Part shown: in pieces, positions 48,206 to 61,595 of the stretch
Layout of the letters: each line of letters begins with the position of its first letter
How positions within the stretch are numbered: the first letter of the stretch is position 1
NCBI GenBank assembly: GCA_012295275.1
Contig: CM022668.1
Coordinates: 2,398,989 to 2,462,988, forward strand
Source: Chrysomallon squamiferum
Lineage: Eukaryota > Mollusca > Gastropoda > Neomphalida > Peltospiridae
Direction of reading: 5' to 3'
Length of the DNA: 64,000 nucleotides
Program-made: the position numbers and the translations under genes
The notes under the pieces: generated by a model
Databases searched by the model: none
What the model saw: only the letters and a program-made list of their open reading frames with translations
Told to the model about the DNA's origin: nothing

Positions 48206-50680
48206 TGAATTGGCTGGTACGCCAAGCTCAAGAGCTAACAACCATTGTTTTGTTTAATTTTGTCAGGAGCAAAGATGGTAACTTCTTGTCTGTATCTGTT
48301 GTTCTTGGACCGGTGGCTAGGGTCAATCAGGTGATTTATGTTTTTATTGTCTGAGTATATCGACCATATATCGCTGGCTGACTGTCTGGTGGTTATCCAC
48401 AGCAGCATGTTCCCCTTGCTCCAAGGCTTGGCCAGTGAGCCTAAAAATGTAAAGAAATTCAGGAATGGCTCGTTGTTGGAAGAATGCTTAACAGAGAGTC
48501 ATTCTAAAAATTACTTAAGTCAAGATTTTTGTATGGAATACTAGATAGAGTCAGTCCGCACACAACACTGAAAACATCGGAAGGAGTGATTTGGTGTAGG
48601 GATCTGGAAAGTGTCAGTGAGGAAGAGGTTTGCAAAAATCTCTTCTCACAAGGTGTCACATCTGTCAAGCACAGAGAGGTGCATAGGAACAACGAACTCG
48701 TTACATCAAGTACCTGTATTCTGACATTTGCATGTTCCTGATGTGCCTCTAAGATGCTTTAAATGTCACAAATATGGACATGGACAGAATACATGTCGTA
48801 ACAGATTGACAGGTGCTCGATGTGGACAGGTTGACCATGAAGGCAAGACATGTCAAAATGATATGACATGTACCAATCGTGGAGGAAAGCACTTTGCGTA
48901 CTCGCGAGAGTGCCCGAAATGAAAAATGGTACAACGAATAAAAGTCGAAAGAAAACTGTCATTTCCTGAGGCTAGAAAAGTGGTATAATTGTCTTCAACA
49001 GCGATAGCAAGTAAATCATATTGCAGCCGCTGTTAGGGTGTCTACAGCCAACATAGCCATTCAGACGGATTTAATATGGCCAATCGGTGTAGACAAATTT
49101 TAAAAGATTTCGGATATTGAAAAAAAAAACAACAAAGAAACATAATGCAAAAGCACAAAATTCTTTGGATTATAAAAATATTTCAAAGAGCTCATCTGCC
49201 GGGCTGCCAGCTTCCAGCAAGTTGCCTTCTGGAAAATAAACCAAGAATCAGAAAGATTAAAGAAAGCTGAAAAACAACTGATTCTGACCAATAATCCTTA
49301 CAGAATGTTGGCTGATGTGGATGATCTGACGCATATATCAGTAAATCGTCCACAGCCTCGAAGGTCACCGAAGGAAAAATTAAACCCCATACTATCTACT
49401 AATGACTAATTCAGTCATTCAGTGGAACTGCCGCGGGCATAGGTTTAATTTTGATGCATTGAGCCTTTTAGTTGTTAAACGTAATTCCCTTGCAGTGTAT
49501 CTTCAGTAAACTACTTAAAGAGACTGGTCGTATTATTATTAGGGGATTTAACCTCTACCACAAATACCAGGAAACATAGAGCATCTGCAGGTATTTCTAT
49601 TCTTGTTAATCAGAATAGTTATCCTAACTACCAGCTTACAGGGTGCAGCTGTTAAACACACAGCGCATAAAACTTTAACTCTGTGTTCAATTTATTTACC
49701 TCCTCGCAATCATTTCAGTTTTAACCCCTCAAGAGCAAGATCTCATAGATCTCTGATGGGATGTTTCAATGGTCATCATACCTTGTGGGGGGATATGAAG
49801 AGGTTAATAACAGAGGTCAACAACTGGAAGACTTAATTCTCAAAAGTGATTTGATTCGCTTTAATGATAAAAGTAACATATTTTCATTCTGCAAGATATA
49901 CCTTCAGTTCAATAGATTTAACCCTTTGTAGTCCATTTTATCTCGATTTCGTCTGTAGTTGGTCCCGATCCTTGTGGTGGTGACCATTTTCCCCATTTTC
50001 ATGGAGAATAATGGACCACCTTCTCTTGAACGGGTTCAAAGATCAATTCTAACATATGTGCAGCGTTCGTCTTCCATTTTGAAGGACATCAAAGAAGACA
50101 CTATACCTAAGACTTCGGCAATACCAAAGCGTTTCAATAAACCTTGGTTTACTGATTCTTGTAAAGATGCAACCAAAGAGCGCAACAAGGCCTTGAAAAG
50201 GTTCAAACGGGAGCCAACTGAGGGCAATCTGGATGTTTATTGCATTGCTAGTGCAAAGGCACGCAGAGAAATTCGACAAAGTAAGATGACATCCTGGAGG
50301 AAATACATTACCAGTATCAATTCTCAAACACCAGTCAAATCTGTGTGGAATAGGATATGAAAAATCATAGGAAAGGCATCCAGTAACACTGTCCACCATT
50401 TATCAGTCAGTGACAGAGATGTCACGTTCTCTGTGACATTAACTTTTCTCATAATTCTTCTTCTTTCAGTACAGATGATTTCGCATCTGTACGCAATAAA
50501 GCGGAAAAGCAGACTATTAATTTTTCATCTGATAATGGTGAAGTAAAAAATAAGCCTTTTCCACACAATAATTGCAGGACGCTCTACATAGAGCTCATGA
50601 CACTTCAGCAGGCCCAGATAAAATACACTATCAATCAATTAAGCATTTGCCCAGATCCTCTATCTTGCTTCTTCTTAGCA
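48206..50680 (+). mobile_element. Decayed jockey/I-type non-LTR retrotransposon (gag, endonuclease, start of RT)
   Basis: Order and orientation are those of a LINE. 48330-48720 reads in pieces as gag (GVIWCRDLESVSEEEVCKNL, SQGVTSVKHREVHRNNELVT). 48745-48920 holds zinc knuckles (CFKCHKYGHGQNTC and CGQVDHEGKTC, then a third with one Cys changed to R). From 49409 SVIQWNCRG opens the AP-endonuclease; KTLTLCSIYLPPRNHFSF follows at about 49670, then MGCFNGHHTLWGD, and HFPIFMENNGPPSLERVQ at about 49985-50035. 50110-50360 is the endonuclease-to-RT linker (NKPWFTDSCKDATKERNKAL). HDTSAGPDKI at about 50598 is the start of RT, where the copy breaks off. Many stops and frameshifts: inactive. Confidence 0.88.
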
Positions 50681-51445
50681 TTTTCCCCCTGCGTGTGTAG
50701 TAACCTGAGCGTGGTGCGGGGGTAAACATTCTCAGAATGGTTTACAACTGCACAATTCCTCGTATGAGGAGACTTGTTTGCCGTGAGGTGTGACCGGTGA
50801 AGTGGACGATGTGATCCTGGTGGTTGAGTCATGGTTAATATCTGCAATCGAGTACATCGCCATTGACAACCCACCACTTTGACCCAGAGTTCACGCAGAC
50901 CTGATCGGCTGGTCACGGTGGCGGGTGGGTCCATGGGTGAATACTTGAAACAAAAGAAAAAATGAAACTAATAAGATTTTTGGGTGGAACCCTTAAAAGG
51001 GTCCATACCGACGTTTTATGTTGTTTGTCGTCTAAGTGCCGAAGAATATATTTTTGTAAAACTACAAAGTTATAACTTTTGAGCGGAAAGGAACTTTGGA
51101 AAAACTTTCACCGTTTGCAATATACACATGTAAATTATTATGTGAACATTCCGTCAGTTACTTATGTTAAAATAATACATTCTGTCATATATACATGAAC
51201 ATTATTATTATGTTAATATTTAACATTCTATAATAAATATATATACATTATTATTCTTATATAAAAATATAATATTCTGCAATATATACATATACATAAT
51301 TATTGTATATATGTATATTATTATGTTAAACCACCAAACAATGTGCTGTAACTTGTGCATTTATTTTTTTTATTATTTATTTATTTATTTATTTATTTTT
51401 TGTGCTGGGTTGTCGTTAAACATTCATTCATTCATTTATTCACGT
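50680..51445 (+). repeat. Composite repeat, copy A (5' block, middle, 3' tail)
   Basis: Begins with the same block as 47940-48205. It continues with GATTTTTGGGTGGAACCCTT, AAAGGGTCCATACCGACGTT, TTTCACCGTTTGCAATATAC and an AT-rich middle, and ends with TTGTCGTTAAACATTCATTC at about 51409. Copy B (51470-52385) repeats the same order. Confidence 0.75.
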
Positions 51446-51469
51446 TTTCTTTAATATTTTATTAAAGGT

Positions 51470-52385
51470 GTTTTTCCATCCCACACAAATTCCTCTGCGT
51501 GTGCAGTAACCTGAGCGTGGTGCGGGGGTGAACATTCTCAGAATGGCCAATAACTGCACAACTCCTCGTATGAGGCGCCTTGTTTGTCGTGGAGTTCATG
51601 GTTGATGAACTCTAGAAACAAAAGGTAAAAAAAAAAAAGAAACCATAATAAGATTTTTTGATGGAACCCTTAACAGGGTCCACACCGAATTTTTTTTAAT
51701 TGGTTGTCGTGTAACTAAGGGTCGATGACTATATTTTTGAAAAACGTACGAAGTTCCTGTAACTTTTGCAGCTGAAGGTTTTTAGTTGACGGAACTTTAG
51801 CGAAATTTTCACCGTTTGCAATGTATACATGTAAATTATTATTATGTCAAAAGTTAACATTCCGTCATAATGTATACATGTACATTATTAATTATGTTAA
51901 AATATAACATTCTGTCACGTATACATGAACACTATTATTATGTTAACATTTAACATTCTACAATAAATGTATAAACATTATTTTTATATGAATATAACAT
52001 TCTATCATTATTATAGTATTATGTTAAAATTTAACAATGAATATATACGCACACACACACATAGACACAGAGTATTATTCTTATATTAAAATTTAATATT
52101 CTATGATGCATACATATACATTATTATTTTCATTTTAAAATTAATACATCGTCATATATTCATGTCTGAAGTCATAAAAAGAGGAACTGGAAACGAAATC
52201 ATAAATGTACATGTCAAAATTATACATCTGTGATGCTTTTAGTTTTGTATAGCTCTTAACACTCTGTTTTTATTTATTTATTTATTATAGAAAACATAAT
52301 CATTTTGTAGCATTTTCCTTTAGTTCGGCTCAAAATAGCCAGTAAGGTTTTCCTGTTGGGATGTCGTTAAACATTCACTGATTCC
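51470..52385 (+). repeat. Composite repeat, copy B
   Basis: Same order as copy A: CATCCCACACAAATTCCTCT block (with an internal deletion after GCGCCTTGTTTGTCGTG), GATGGAACCCTTAACAGGGT, TTTCACCGTTTGCAATGTAT, repeated AACATTCTGTCA-like AT units, then ATGTCGTTAAACATTCACTG. Copies A and B abut, so this may be a tandem duplication of a non-autonomous element or of one locus. Confidence 0.75.
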
Positions 52386-53709
52386 TGCTTCCGTCAAAAC
52401 TATACTGTTAATACCAAACTTGTTTTTAAAATTCACCGATGTATACTAATTTAAATGTTCATCTTATCAAAGAAGGCCCGATAAATATATATTTGTAAAT
52501 TTGCATGATAATAATTTTGACAGTTTCCTACAAACACAGTAAAAATAAAAAAAAAAAAATAAAAAGAAAGTAAAATTTGCGGAGACCATCTTAGAAGTAA
52601 AATGGAAGAATGATTAGAAAAATATTGCTAGGTGAAAGAAAGGTGAAAACAGATATGAAATTTACAGATAAAACGTGGATCTACTTAGTGGGTCGAATCT
52701 GATATTTCCTTTATAGGTGCAAGCTAAAACGTACTAACCCTTTGGGCCTTTTGTTTGACCTTGAATTCGACCTTGTACTCCAAGTTAAAATAAAAAAATT
52801 CTAGATATAATATTTTTAGTTCAGTAGAGAAATATATTTTTAATGCTCTGTTGGGTCATGGCAACATTTCATAAAAAAAATAAAAACTCAAGTAATGGAA
52901 ACTAAAATGGTTATATAAGCACCATATAGTATTAGAAAAAAGTATCTGGCAGCAGCATTGATCAGAAAGGACGTTTTGTATTTAACATGTTCATTAATTT
53001 ACAGAGTGTAAATGTAATCATTTGAAATTTTATTGTTTCCCCTTTCGACACAATCCAGTTATTTTAGCAGTTCATGGTTGCTGCTATTTTACATTTGGGT
53101 GAGACTGGAAGAGATGGTGTAGATGGTTAACGAACATTTCAAACATGCTTCAGGTTTAGATTAGAGTCCTGGTTAAATTTACAGACACAGAAAAGTCGAG
53201 TTCCAAATGATCCAGTAAGAACACATCATTTCGGAGCAAAGCTGTGAATGAAGAAATTCCAATATATATATACATTTTTTTTTTTTTTTTTGGAAGTTGA
53301 AAGGTATAAAAGGAAACAATTGTGCAGAAGTAGCATTGAATAAATCAGATACGTAAACAATGGAAATATAACTTAGTAATGCAAATAAATAAATAAAATA
53401 ATAATAATAATTTTTTTCAAAATGGACTGAAACAATATGGAAATATAATTTGTATAAAATAAAATATGAAAAAGGAACATGGTCATGACATTTAATTTTT
53501 TTTTAAAGAATGAATAAATAAATAAATATTATAAAATAATTAAACGAAACAAACCTCTGAAATAAAATTAAGCAAGTGACATTTAATTTCAGTGTAAAAG
53601 TAAGATAAATACTACTACTTACTACTACTACTACTAATAATAATAATAAATAAAGGAAAAGATTCACTAAAGTATCAATTTTATGAACATTTTAAGGAAT
53701 AGAATATTT
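52386..53709. other. AT-rich intergenic stretch before ST13
   Basis: No gene seen. A/T runs near 53280, AAT/AAAT repeats near 53390-53415 and 53510-53530, and ACT/AAT triplets at 53611-53652. Confidence 0.7.
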
Positions 53710-53910
53710 CTATTCGTGTTTTAATTCCTGCTCTTTCTTTATCAACGTAATATAATTGTTATTATTTATTGTCTTCAAGGACTGATTATATGGATCGACA
53801 TCCGTGAATTCAGCACGTGGTCTTCTTAGTCTGGCCTTAAGTTTGTTAATGTTCTCCGGTCCAAAATCTGTTATTATAAATTTCGTTACGCTTCTAAAAC
53901 GTCGGTTCAT
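53710..53910 (-). other. Short divergent open frame upstream of ST13, unrecognised
   Basis: A 66-codon frame starting MNRRFRSVTKFIITDFGPEN, then KLKARLRRPRAEFTDVDPY and ending KKEQELKHE. The start lies only 91 bp from the ST13 ATG, on the other strand. Basic N-terminus and balanced composition look more like a real small protein (possibly mitochondrial) than the AT-noise frames nearby, but I cannot name a family. It could be a first exon, a small gene sharing a bidirectional promoter, or chance. Confidence 0.3.
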
Positions 53911-54001
53911 TACTATCGTGTACCAGTCAACTTGTGCTAGAAATTTCTGCAGTCAGCGTTGTATTTTTTTGTAATTGCGTTTATTTCGTGCCACGATAAA
54001 C

Positions 54002-55177
54002 ATGGATCTAACTTCGGAACAGATTAAAATGCTTAGGATATTTACTGATGTCTGCAAAGCAAATCCTGACATTTTGTATAGCCCTGAATTGGCGTTTTAC
54101 AAAGAATGGTTAGAAAATCTGGGTGCTACCATCCCACCTAGAAAAGCCGCAAAGCAACAAAAACAACCGGATCAAAGTTCAGACAGTGCTAAAGCGACAA
54201 AACCCGAGCCCGAAGAAGAAGAAGAGGAAGAAATTGTTGAAAGTGACATAGAATACGAACCGTTGGAAACAGTAACTGATGACGACGAAGATTATCCGGA
54301 GTATGCAGACGACAGCGCTGAAATTACAGATGAAATGATCGACTACGCTAACGAAAAGCGAAATGAAGCGATGGAAGCAGCGAACGATGGTCGTTTGGAG
54401 GATGCTATAGCACTCTACAGTGATGCTATTAAAAACAATCCACATTCTGCATTGATGTATGCCAAAAGGGCAAGTGTATTTCTTAGAATGAAGAAACCCA
54501 AAAAAGCCATTCATGACTGCTGTAAAGCAATTGAGCTGAATCCTGACTCGGCTACAGGATACAAGTGGCGTGGAAAAGCCAATAGAATGTTAGGTAACTG
54601 GGAAGAAGCCTACCATGACCTGACCCTGGCTTGCAAACTGGATTATGATGATGATGCTAATGCTGTACTTCATGAAGTCACTCCAAATGCTAAAAAAATA
54701 ATGGAACATAATCGCAAGTACGACCGCTTGAGGGAAGAGCGTGAGATAAAGATGAGAAAAGAAAAGATTAGAAAGGCAAGAGAACAGTATGAGAAGGAGA
54801 AACAAGAACAGAGTCAGTATGGCGAAATGCCTGGACCAGGAGCAGGTTTCCCAGGCATGTCCTTCCCAGGAGGAATGCCAGCTGGGATGCCAGATCTGGG
54901 TCAGCTTCTCAGTGACCCAGAATTAATGGCAGCTTTTCAAGACCCAGAGGTTGTCACTGCATTCCAGGATGTTGCAGCAAACCCTGCCAACATCAGCAAG
55001 TATCAGAACAATCCAAAACTTCAGGCTGTTATCAACAAAATGGCTAAGAAATTTGGAGGAGGTGCAGCAGAAGGGGCAGGATTTCCAGGAGCTGGTGCTG
55101 GTTTCCCTGGGGCCGGGGACTTTGGCACGTCAGAGTCGGGCAAATCTGCAAAAGATGAAAACAAGAACTATGGATGA
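54002..55177 (+). CDS. ST13: ST13 / HIP, Hsc70-interacting protein (391 aa, intronless)
   Basis: A single open frame with the start in good context (AAACATGGA) and [20 protein letters not shown] matching the HIP N-terminal dimerisation domain (residues about 1-46, ending LGATIPP). The in-frame ATG at 53975 is less likely, since HIP proteins begin MD. Then an acidic linker (about 70-105), TPR repeats (about 110-215; LYAKRAS-like [15 protein letters not shown] and [18 protein letters not shown]), a charged helix (220-262), GGMP/GMPD-type repeats, a DP (STI1-like) domain with [20 protein letters not shown] and [13 protein letters not shown], and a GFPGAG tail. Known: HIP binds the Hsp70 ATPase domain through the TPRs and stabilises its ADP state in the cytosol. 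All domains are intact. Vertebrate ST13 has many introns, so an intronless copy suggests a retrocopy or intron loss. Confidence 0.97.
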   Translation: MDLTSEQIKMLRIFTDVCKANPDILYSPELAFYKEWLENLGATIPPRKAAKQQKQPDQSSDSAKATKPEPEEEEEEEIVESDIEYEPLETVTDDDEDYPEYADDSAEITDEMIDYANEKRNEAMEAANDGRLEDAIALYSDAIKNNPHSALMYAKRASVFLRMKKPKKAIHDCCKAIELNPDSATGYKWRGKANRMLGNWEEAYHDLTLACKLDYDDDANAVLHEVTPNAKKIMEHNRKYDRLREEREIKMRKEKIRKAREQYEKEKQEQSQYGEMPGPGAGFPGMSFPGGMPAGMPDLGQLLSDPELMAAFQDPEVVTAFQDVAANPANISKYQNNPKLQAVINKMAKKFGGGAAEGAGFPGAGAGFPGAGDFGTSESGKSAKDENKNYG

Positions 55178-55419
55178 AATGGACTGATACTGAGTGAGAT
55201 AATGTATTTTTTTTTCAAAATCATAAAATGATTTGATAATATGAAAAGCCTGTTGGAAGCTTTGATTTGTGAATTCTTGCATTTTACCTGGACGTAATTA
55301 TTACTCTTGAGTTTTATTTCAGTAGGAATTAAAAAAAATTTGACTTGAAAAATTGTTTCAAACTCGGCTGTTGGAATTGTATGCATGTATATGTAAACAG
55401 AAATTTCATTTGTTAAAAC

Positions 55420-55425
55420 AATAAA
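55420..55425 (+). terminator. Candidate polyadenylation signal of ST13
   Basis: AATAAA about 245 bp after the stop codon. In such AT-rich sequence the hexamer is common, so this is only the first good candidate. Confidence 0.3.
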
Positions 55426-58415
55426 TTTAAGGAATACTGTGATTATAATTTTTAGTACAGAAAACATTGTAAAAATTGCATTTTACTAATACACTTCAGA
55501 AATAATTGATATCACTTTTAAACAGCACCATGGTTCTCTGTTTGGTCAGCATTTTCTTAACATTCTTAATATTTTATTTAAACTTGCAGTTACATATCAG
55601 TTCATATTTACACACTTCAGTATTTACTTTTCATTATGATTGTATATATTTTATTTAAGCAGAAAATAATTCAATACTTTGGTTTAAAAACAAAATTACA
55701 TTAATTAACACTAATTTATTGATAAATAATTCTTTGAAAAACAAAATTAATATAAAAAAGAATTTAATTTGAATAAAATATAGTTTTATTATTAAAATAA
55801 TTTTTTTCTTAGCATGATTATTAAAGTTGTTTTATTCATTACTTTGAATAATATCTTACTGTATTGAAACTTGAAGTTGAACTAAAATTATTTATCTCAT
55901 GTTGAAGTATATTCCTGAATACAGTTGAAATACACAGTTAATACAAGCATGACGTACAAGTTAAAGTGTAATTACTGATCATATAAATAAATTCACTGCA
56001 TAAAAAATAATGATACTTAAAACGTATTAACTGTTATCTGAGAATTGAAACAAGAAATATATACTAACTAGCACTTGTTATCTGCACAATGATAATATTA
56101 TTATTTTTAGTTTTGTAATCAAGTTCTGATATGTATGTATAAAGGGTGTATACCAAAAAATTTGTATTATTAATATCACTAATACAAAATATTAAACATG
56201 TAGCAAAATATTCTACAACATGAAGAACATGTTTATATATATATATATATATAATGTTAAGTGCATTAAGTATTAAGCTTTTGTCGTGAAAAAGGAAATT
56301 TAATTACTTCTTACTATAAACTTACATAAAAACATTTAACAAATGATATCACTAATTTTCAGGTTACCCAAATTTTTGCAGTAGTTGCTAGTCTGAAAAT
56401 GCATTTAAGCTTGTTCACTCGCACAAATAATGTTGCTTTTTAAGTAATTGTTTATTTTCAAACTGTTCTTGTTGTGTAATTAAAAACATTTTAATTTTAT
56501 TTTCTTGAAAAATACAAAGGAAAATCAGTTTAAGCAGCAAGTGTATATAAATAAAAAGAATTCCTTATAAATAACATGGGCATTACTAAGCAATATTTTA
56601 TTAAAATAACAATTTATTCAGATTATTTGTATACTTGACAGATTTTTGGGGCATACATAATGTTGTTTTATATCACCACTTGCAGATTTTTTGTTTTTAA
56701 TACATTACATAGACTAGAAAGGCTGAGTTCTTTTTTATATTTTTTTTTTTTTTTTGTTGTTGTTGTTGTTGTAAATTAGCCAAAGTGGAATAGTCTTTAT
56801 AGAGTTCTATTATTTCAGTAGGCAATAATGTTATGTTATTTTGGGTTTAACTACATCAAATATTTAATTAAATTAATATTTATTATTTTATATATATATC
56901 AGTATTATAGTCTTCTTTTTTTTTAGCTTACATACAAACATTTGTTAATATTATGTGCACTTTATTTTCTGAATATTACAGAATATTATTTCATTAATAC
57001 ACTATTATTTACATGATTATATTGATTATCAAAACAATTGTTTTGCTATTTGTTTAAAAAAAATATTCTTGTTGAATAAACTTTTTTTTCTAGACTGATC
57101 CAAGATTGTTTTGATTTTATAAAATATTTCTTAAGTGTGAGTAATTTACTTAAGGAATGATTAGTTAAATTTGGACTGGGACAGTAACATTATTATTAAG
57201 AAATGAAAACTAGGATAAATGGTAGGACATTAATGAAACTGTTTTAATTATTTGTATTTCAGAAATGAAAACCTGACATTATGAAAAAAGTCTTTAACTT
57301 AAAAATTACAGATATTAAACAACAAAACATTAAAGGATGAATTGAACATAAAATGCTACCTTTTTATTTATATGACTGATAAAATATTTGACTTCAGATG
57401 ACAGGCTCCATGTGAATTTTTTTTTAAAATATATTGGTTTATTTTAAAATTAACCCACAGTTTAAAGACTCACTTGAAATAATAACAACAAAAATAAATA
57501 ATAGAAATAATAATTAAATTCAGATCTTTATTCAAGGATTAATAATAATAAAATAATGAAAAAACCCAAAATATATATACATTAGTTATAATAATAATAA
57601 CACTGGGTATCACCTTTACATCATCTTCATTAAGATAATTAATAAATTAAATTAATAAATATGTAGTTATGAAATGTTTTCCTTTTGGAATGTTGTCACT
57701 GAATTTTGTAATGTTATTAAAGAAATCTTTCCAACCTGGCAATATAATTAACAGTGGTAAGAAAGTTTTTATATGCAATTTTTCAGTTGTGGAGCCTTGG
57801 TTGGAACAGGATCTAGCCCAAAGACAGTAATGAAGAGGATAGATCCAACTACATTTCATTTGATGTGTGATACTACTAACATTAGCTTTTTTAAGTCTTG
57901 TTTGTATAATCATAATATAAAAACAATTTCATGGTTTTTCTAAATTTAAATCCACTTTTTGAATTTACGTTTTATTTCTGGACACGAATTGACACAACAC
58001 TCAGCTGCCACAGATGTTAATGAGAAATATAAATTAGAATGACCTTTCCAGATAACCAAAAAAACCAAACCCATCTTCTGTTAGGTTATTTGTGGAACTT
58101 TGCTGTATTTCAAGGATATTTCTCTCACAGAGGGTGTATTCAGTTTTTTCCATCTTCATTTCCGTTCCAGCAGGACTGTGAGTTAGTTTAAATTAAAATA
58201 GAAGTTTGTAGATTTAAAATGAGCTTTTCAGGTATTAACAAAGTGAGTTTTTTATTTATTTTTTTTTTTTTTTTTTGATTATTATTTTTGTTTGTAGAAA
58301 TCCATAACAGTTCATCAGTATTTTAGTCTGTTTGTTGCCTGCAGACAAGTTCTATGGTTCATTTGTACTCGTTTGATATAAACCTTCCCTGCATTCTTAA
58401 TCAGAATAAATCTTA
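55426..58415. other. AT-rich region downstream of ST13
   Basis: No gene or recognisable element. Poly-T and GTT runs near 56735-56772, TA repeat at 56232-56252. A minus-strand frame at 57647-57913 has no family feature. Confidence 0.65.
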
Positions 58416-58525
58416 GATAAAATAAAATAAAATAAAATAAAATAAAATAAAATAAAATAAAATAAAATAAAATAAAATAAAATAAAATAAAATAAAATAA
58501 AATAAAATAAAATAAAATAAAATTT
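58416..58525. repeat. (AAAAT)n pentanucleotide microsatellite
   Basis: About 21 uninterrupted copies of AAAAT/AAATA, then AAATT-type decay. Confidence 0.97.
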
Positions 58526-60288
58526 AAATTAAATTAAATTTAAAAAAAACTTTAAAAAAAACCCCACAACTAAACTAAAGTAATGAAATGAAATGAAATA
58601 TAATAACAAAATAACTAAGAAACACATATATTAATAATAATAACAATTGCTTGTACTGAGGTAATGCTCATCTTGTTTTGTGAAATAAAATAATAAAGAC
58701 AAATTAAGTCCAAATGTTTTATTTTGGTACAGTAGAACAGGTTAATTCTCATATTTGTAATACTAGAAACATTCTTCAAAACTGAAACATCAACTCAAAG
58801 TCATTTACAATACAATTTCATCACGTGATCAAGTTAAATGAAACCCACATGTAGTATACTATATATATATATCACATGATTTAATATACTGTACATGTTA
58901 ACAACCATTCTTAATAGAATGACCCACCCACATAATCAATCTTTCCCCACTCTGACTAACAGAATTATATATTTTTTATTCTCTCTCTCTCACACACACA
59001 TTTATGCACACTTTCTCTCTCTCTCCCCTTTTGGAATTTTCAATATTTATTCATGTTATTTTATGTAATTATTATTACTGTTGATCAATCATTTTAATAC
59101 TGTCTTCTATTAATTAATATATTTAATTTTTCATTAAAAAAAAACACCTGAGAATGGGCTTTATTTTTAATCTCTGCAATCAACAATATTTTATTACTTA
59201 AATTCTCTGTAAATTCATTTTTAAATTTAACACAATTATTTTATTTTATTGTTTGTTTTGTATTTTTTTTAATTATTTTTTTTGTTGATATAAGTGGAAG
59301 ATGTATTGTCAGACAAAGTACCCATATTTACTTTTTCTTATTTGTTGTATTTGTTTAATTTAATCTTTACAAGAGAAAGTTGAGTTCTAGATTGTTCCTA
59401 TTTTAATATGAATATGTACAGATGAAGCTCTATTTACTGAAATATTTTTCAAATTACAATTATTTATCTTTATCATATCAGATATAACTACACATGATTC
59501 AAATTAATCCAGTTTCTGTTTAAATTTTTCTTTTTCCAGTTCATTTCTAGACTGTAAATGTATACATCTTACATTTTCAGTATAAATAAATTTTAATACA
59601 GAGAATGCACACATTTAAAAAAAAGTAACATATATTTTAGATTCCATTTTAATCAGGATACAAATAAAATTATAAAAAAAAATTTAAAATTTAAAAAAAA
59701 TGTTTTACACTATTCATTTTAAGTCATAAAAGGTTTTTGAATTTATGTTAATATTAAATGAAAATGGAAAGTTTATAAGAGTCATTACAAGAACTAAGAC
59801 ATCCAGAGATGAATGGGTGACACACTGAGAGAGAGCTAACATTAAAGCTGAATTTTTGTACAGGAGGAATCTGGTTTCTCAAAGTTATAATAGAAAATGT
59901 AATAATAATCCTTTGAAGAAGAAGAAGAAGCTAATATATATATATATATATATCTACTATAGTCAATTAAAGGTGATATAGTTTGGATAAAGTGGTTTTG
60001 AAATCCTTTGAATCGTCCTATTTTTCTGTGTGTGTGTTACATCCCACTGCAGAAAGACGTACGCGAAATGAAGGAAGTAAAAAGTGGATACAGGTAAATA
60101 CACACGTGTGTAACACTGGTTACTTTCACCATACAGTTCACTCTTAACAATATGATTTTAAAAACAACATTCCTAGGTTTCTTAACAAGAAGAAAAGACA
60201 AATTATTTCTACTTTTTACTTCCCTGAATCCTCACCCCCCTCCCATGAAAACGAACGATTTCCTTCAGTGCAGAACGTAGTGACTTCC

Positions 60289-60323
<35 letters not shown>

Positions 60324-61360
60324 TCAAAGGAAATATATTATAACTACTATTATTATTTTAAATCTAGATGACCCTTTTGCATAAAGAAAGAATAACGCTA
60401 TATGTAATCCTATTTTAATTTTATAATCTTAGTGATATACAGAACATAATTATCTACATTCTATATATTCATTAATTCATCATTAAAAAAATTATAGTGG
60501 CTTTTTTTTAATTTTCTACAGACAACAATATTTATTTAGGTTTTTTTTTTTTTTTTTTTTTTTGCTGTCCATTTTTAATTAATAATGAAGTATAACAAGA
60601 AGGAAGTTAAAATTTAAAATATCTAGAAACCGTAATAATTTTTGTGATGTCATCATATACGCAGCAGATCAGTTTGTTAAAGATACAGTTCCCTATCGGC
60701 CACGTGTGCAGTGACGTCATGATTCCAGCTATCAAACTACTATTAAGAGGTTTACAACAGCACAATTTTATTGCCCTATTTTCTTATTCAGTCATAGTTT
60801 TATCAAAACAATAAAATAATAACTTGGAACAATATTTATTTTTAATTTTTTTTATATATTTTTTTTTAGACCATTCATTCATTCATATTTCAGCAAGTAC
60901 CATTTTAACACTTTCTACAGACGTAATTTCATTAATCTTAATTTATTTGTTGAATTTGCACTTTAAATCGCAGAGAAATAAAGTCATCACAGAAAAATTA
61001 AATTAATTCGCTTAACAGCCACGGTGTTCTTTCAGATAAACGTCTGCCTTTAATTACTTCTGAAACTAGAGGAACTGTCATTGTTAAAATTATTATCATT
61101 CAGTATTATTATCACAGTTCACGATTTGTTACGTAAACAAAACTGAGACTCGTGTTTTGCATATTTTATTTAAGGCTCCTTTCAGTAACGTCTGAACATG
61201 TTTTTTTAATTTTCTTTTTAAATAATTATTCACTGCTGATTTTATTTTTAAAGTTATATCTTCTGAAATTTTAATATATATTTTAAAATTTCAGTTTTAA
61301 CTTCATTTTAGATGATGTTTAAACCTACTGATGAGTCCTACATGATTCAGTTAGATGTCT
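58526..61360. other. AT-rich region
   Basis: No gene seen. Simple repeats: CTCT/CACA near 58980-59025, GAA at 59919-59930, TA at 59935-59952, poly-A about 60293-60320, poly-T about 60541-60563. Confidence 0.65.
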
Positions 61361-61364
61361 GAAT

Positions 61365-61595
61365 GGCATAAATTACATCATTAATACATTAATATAAACT
61401 ATCATTATGCATTTCTGATCGTGTAAATTACATTTTTAATAAATTAATATAAACTATCATTATATATTACTCATGTTGTAAACTACATTATTAATAAATT
61501 AATATAAACTATCATTACATATTTCTGATCGTGAAATTACTAAATTAATATCAGCCGTCATTACGTATTTCTGATATCAGAATATTATTAAACAC
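61365..61595. repeat. Minisatellite, about four units of 55-65 bp
   Basis: Repeated AATTAATATAAACTATCATT followed by ATGCATTTCTGATCGTG-like sequence, at about 61390, 61435, 61497 and (degenerate) 61545. Confidence 0.85.

Noticed and set aside
54179-54805. Phe/Ile-rich minus frames inside ST13
   Set aside because: Antisense shadows of the ST13 coding sequence.
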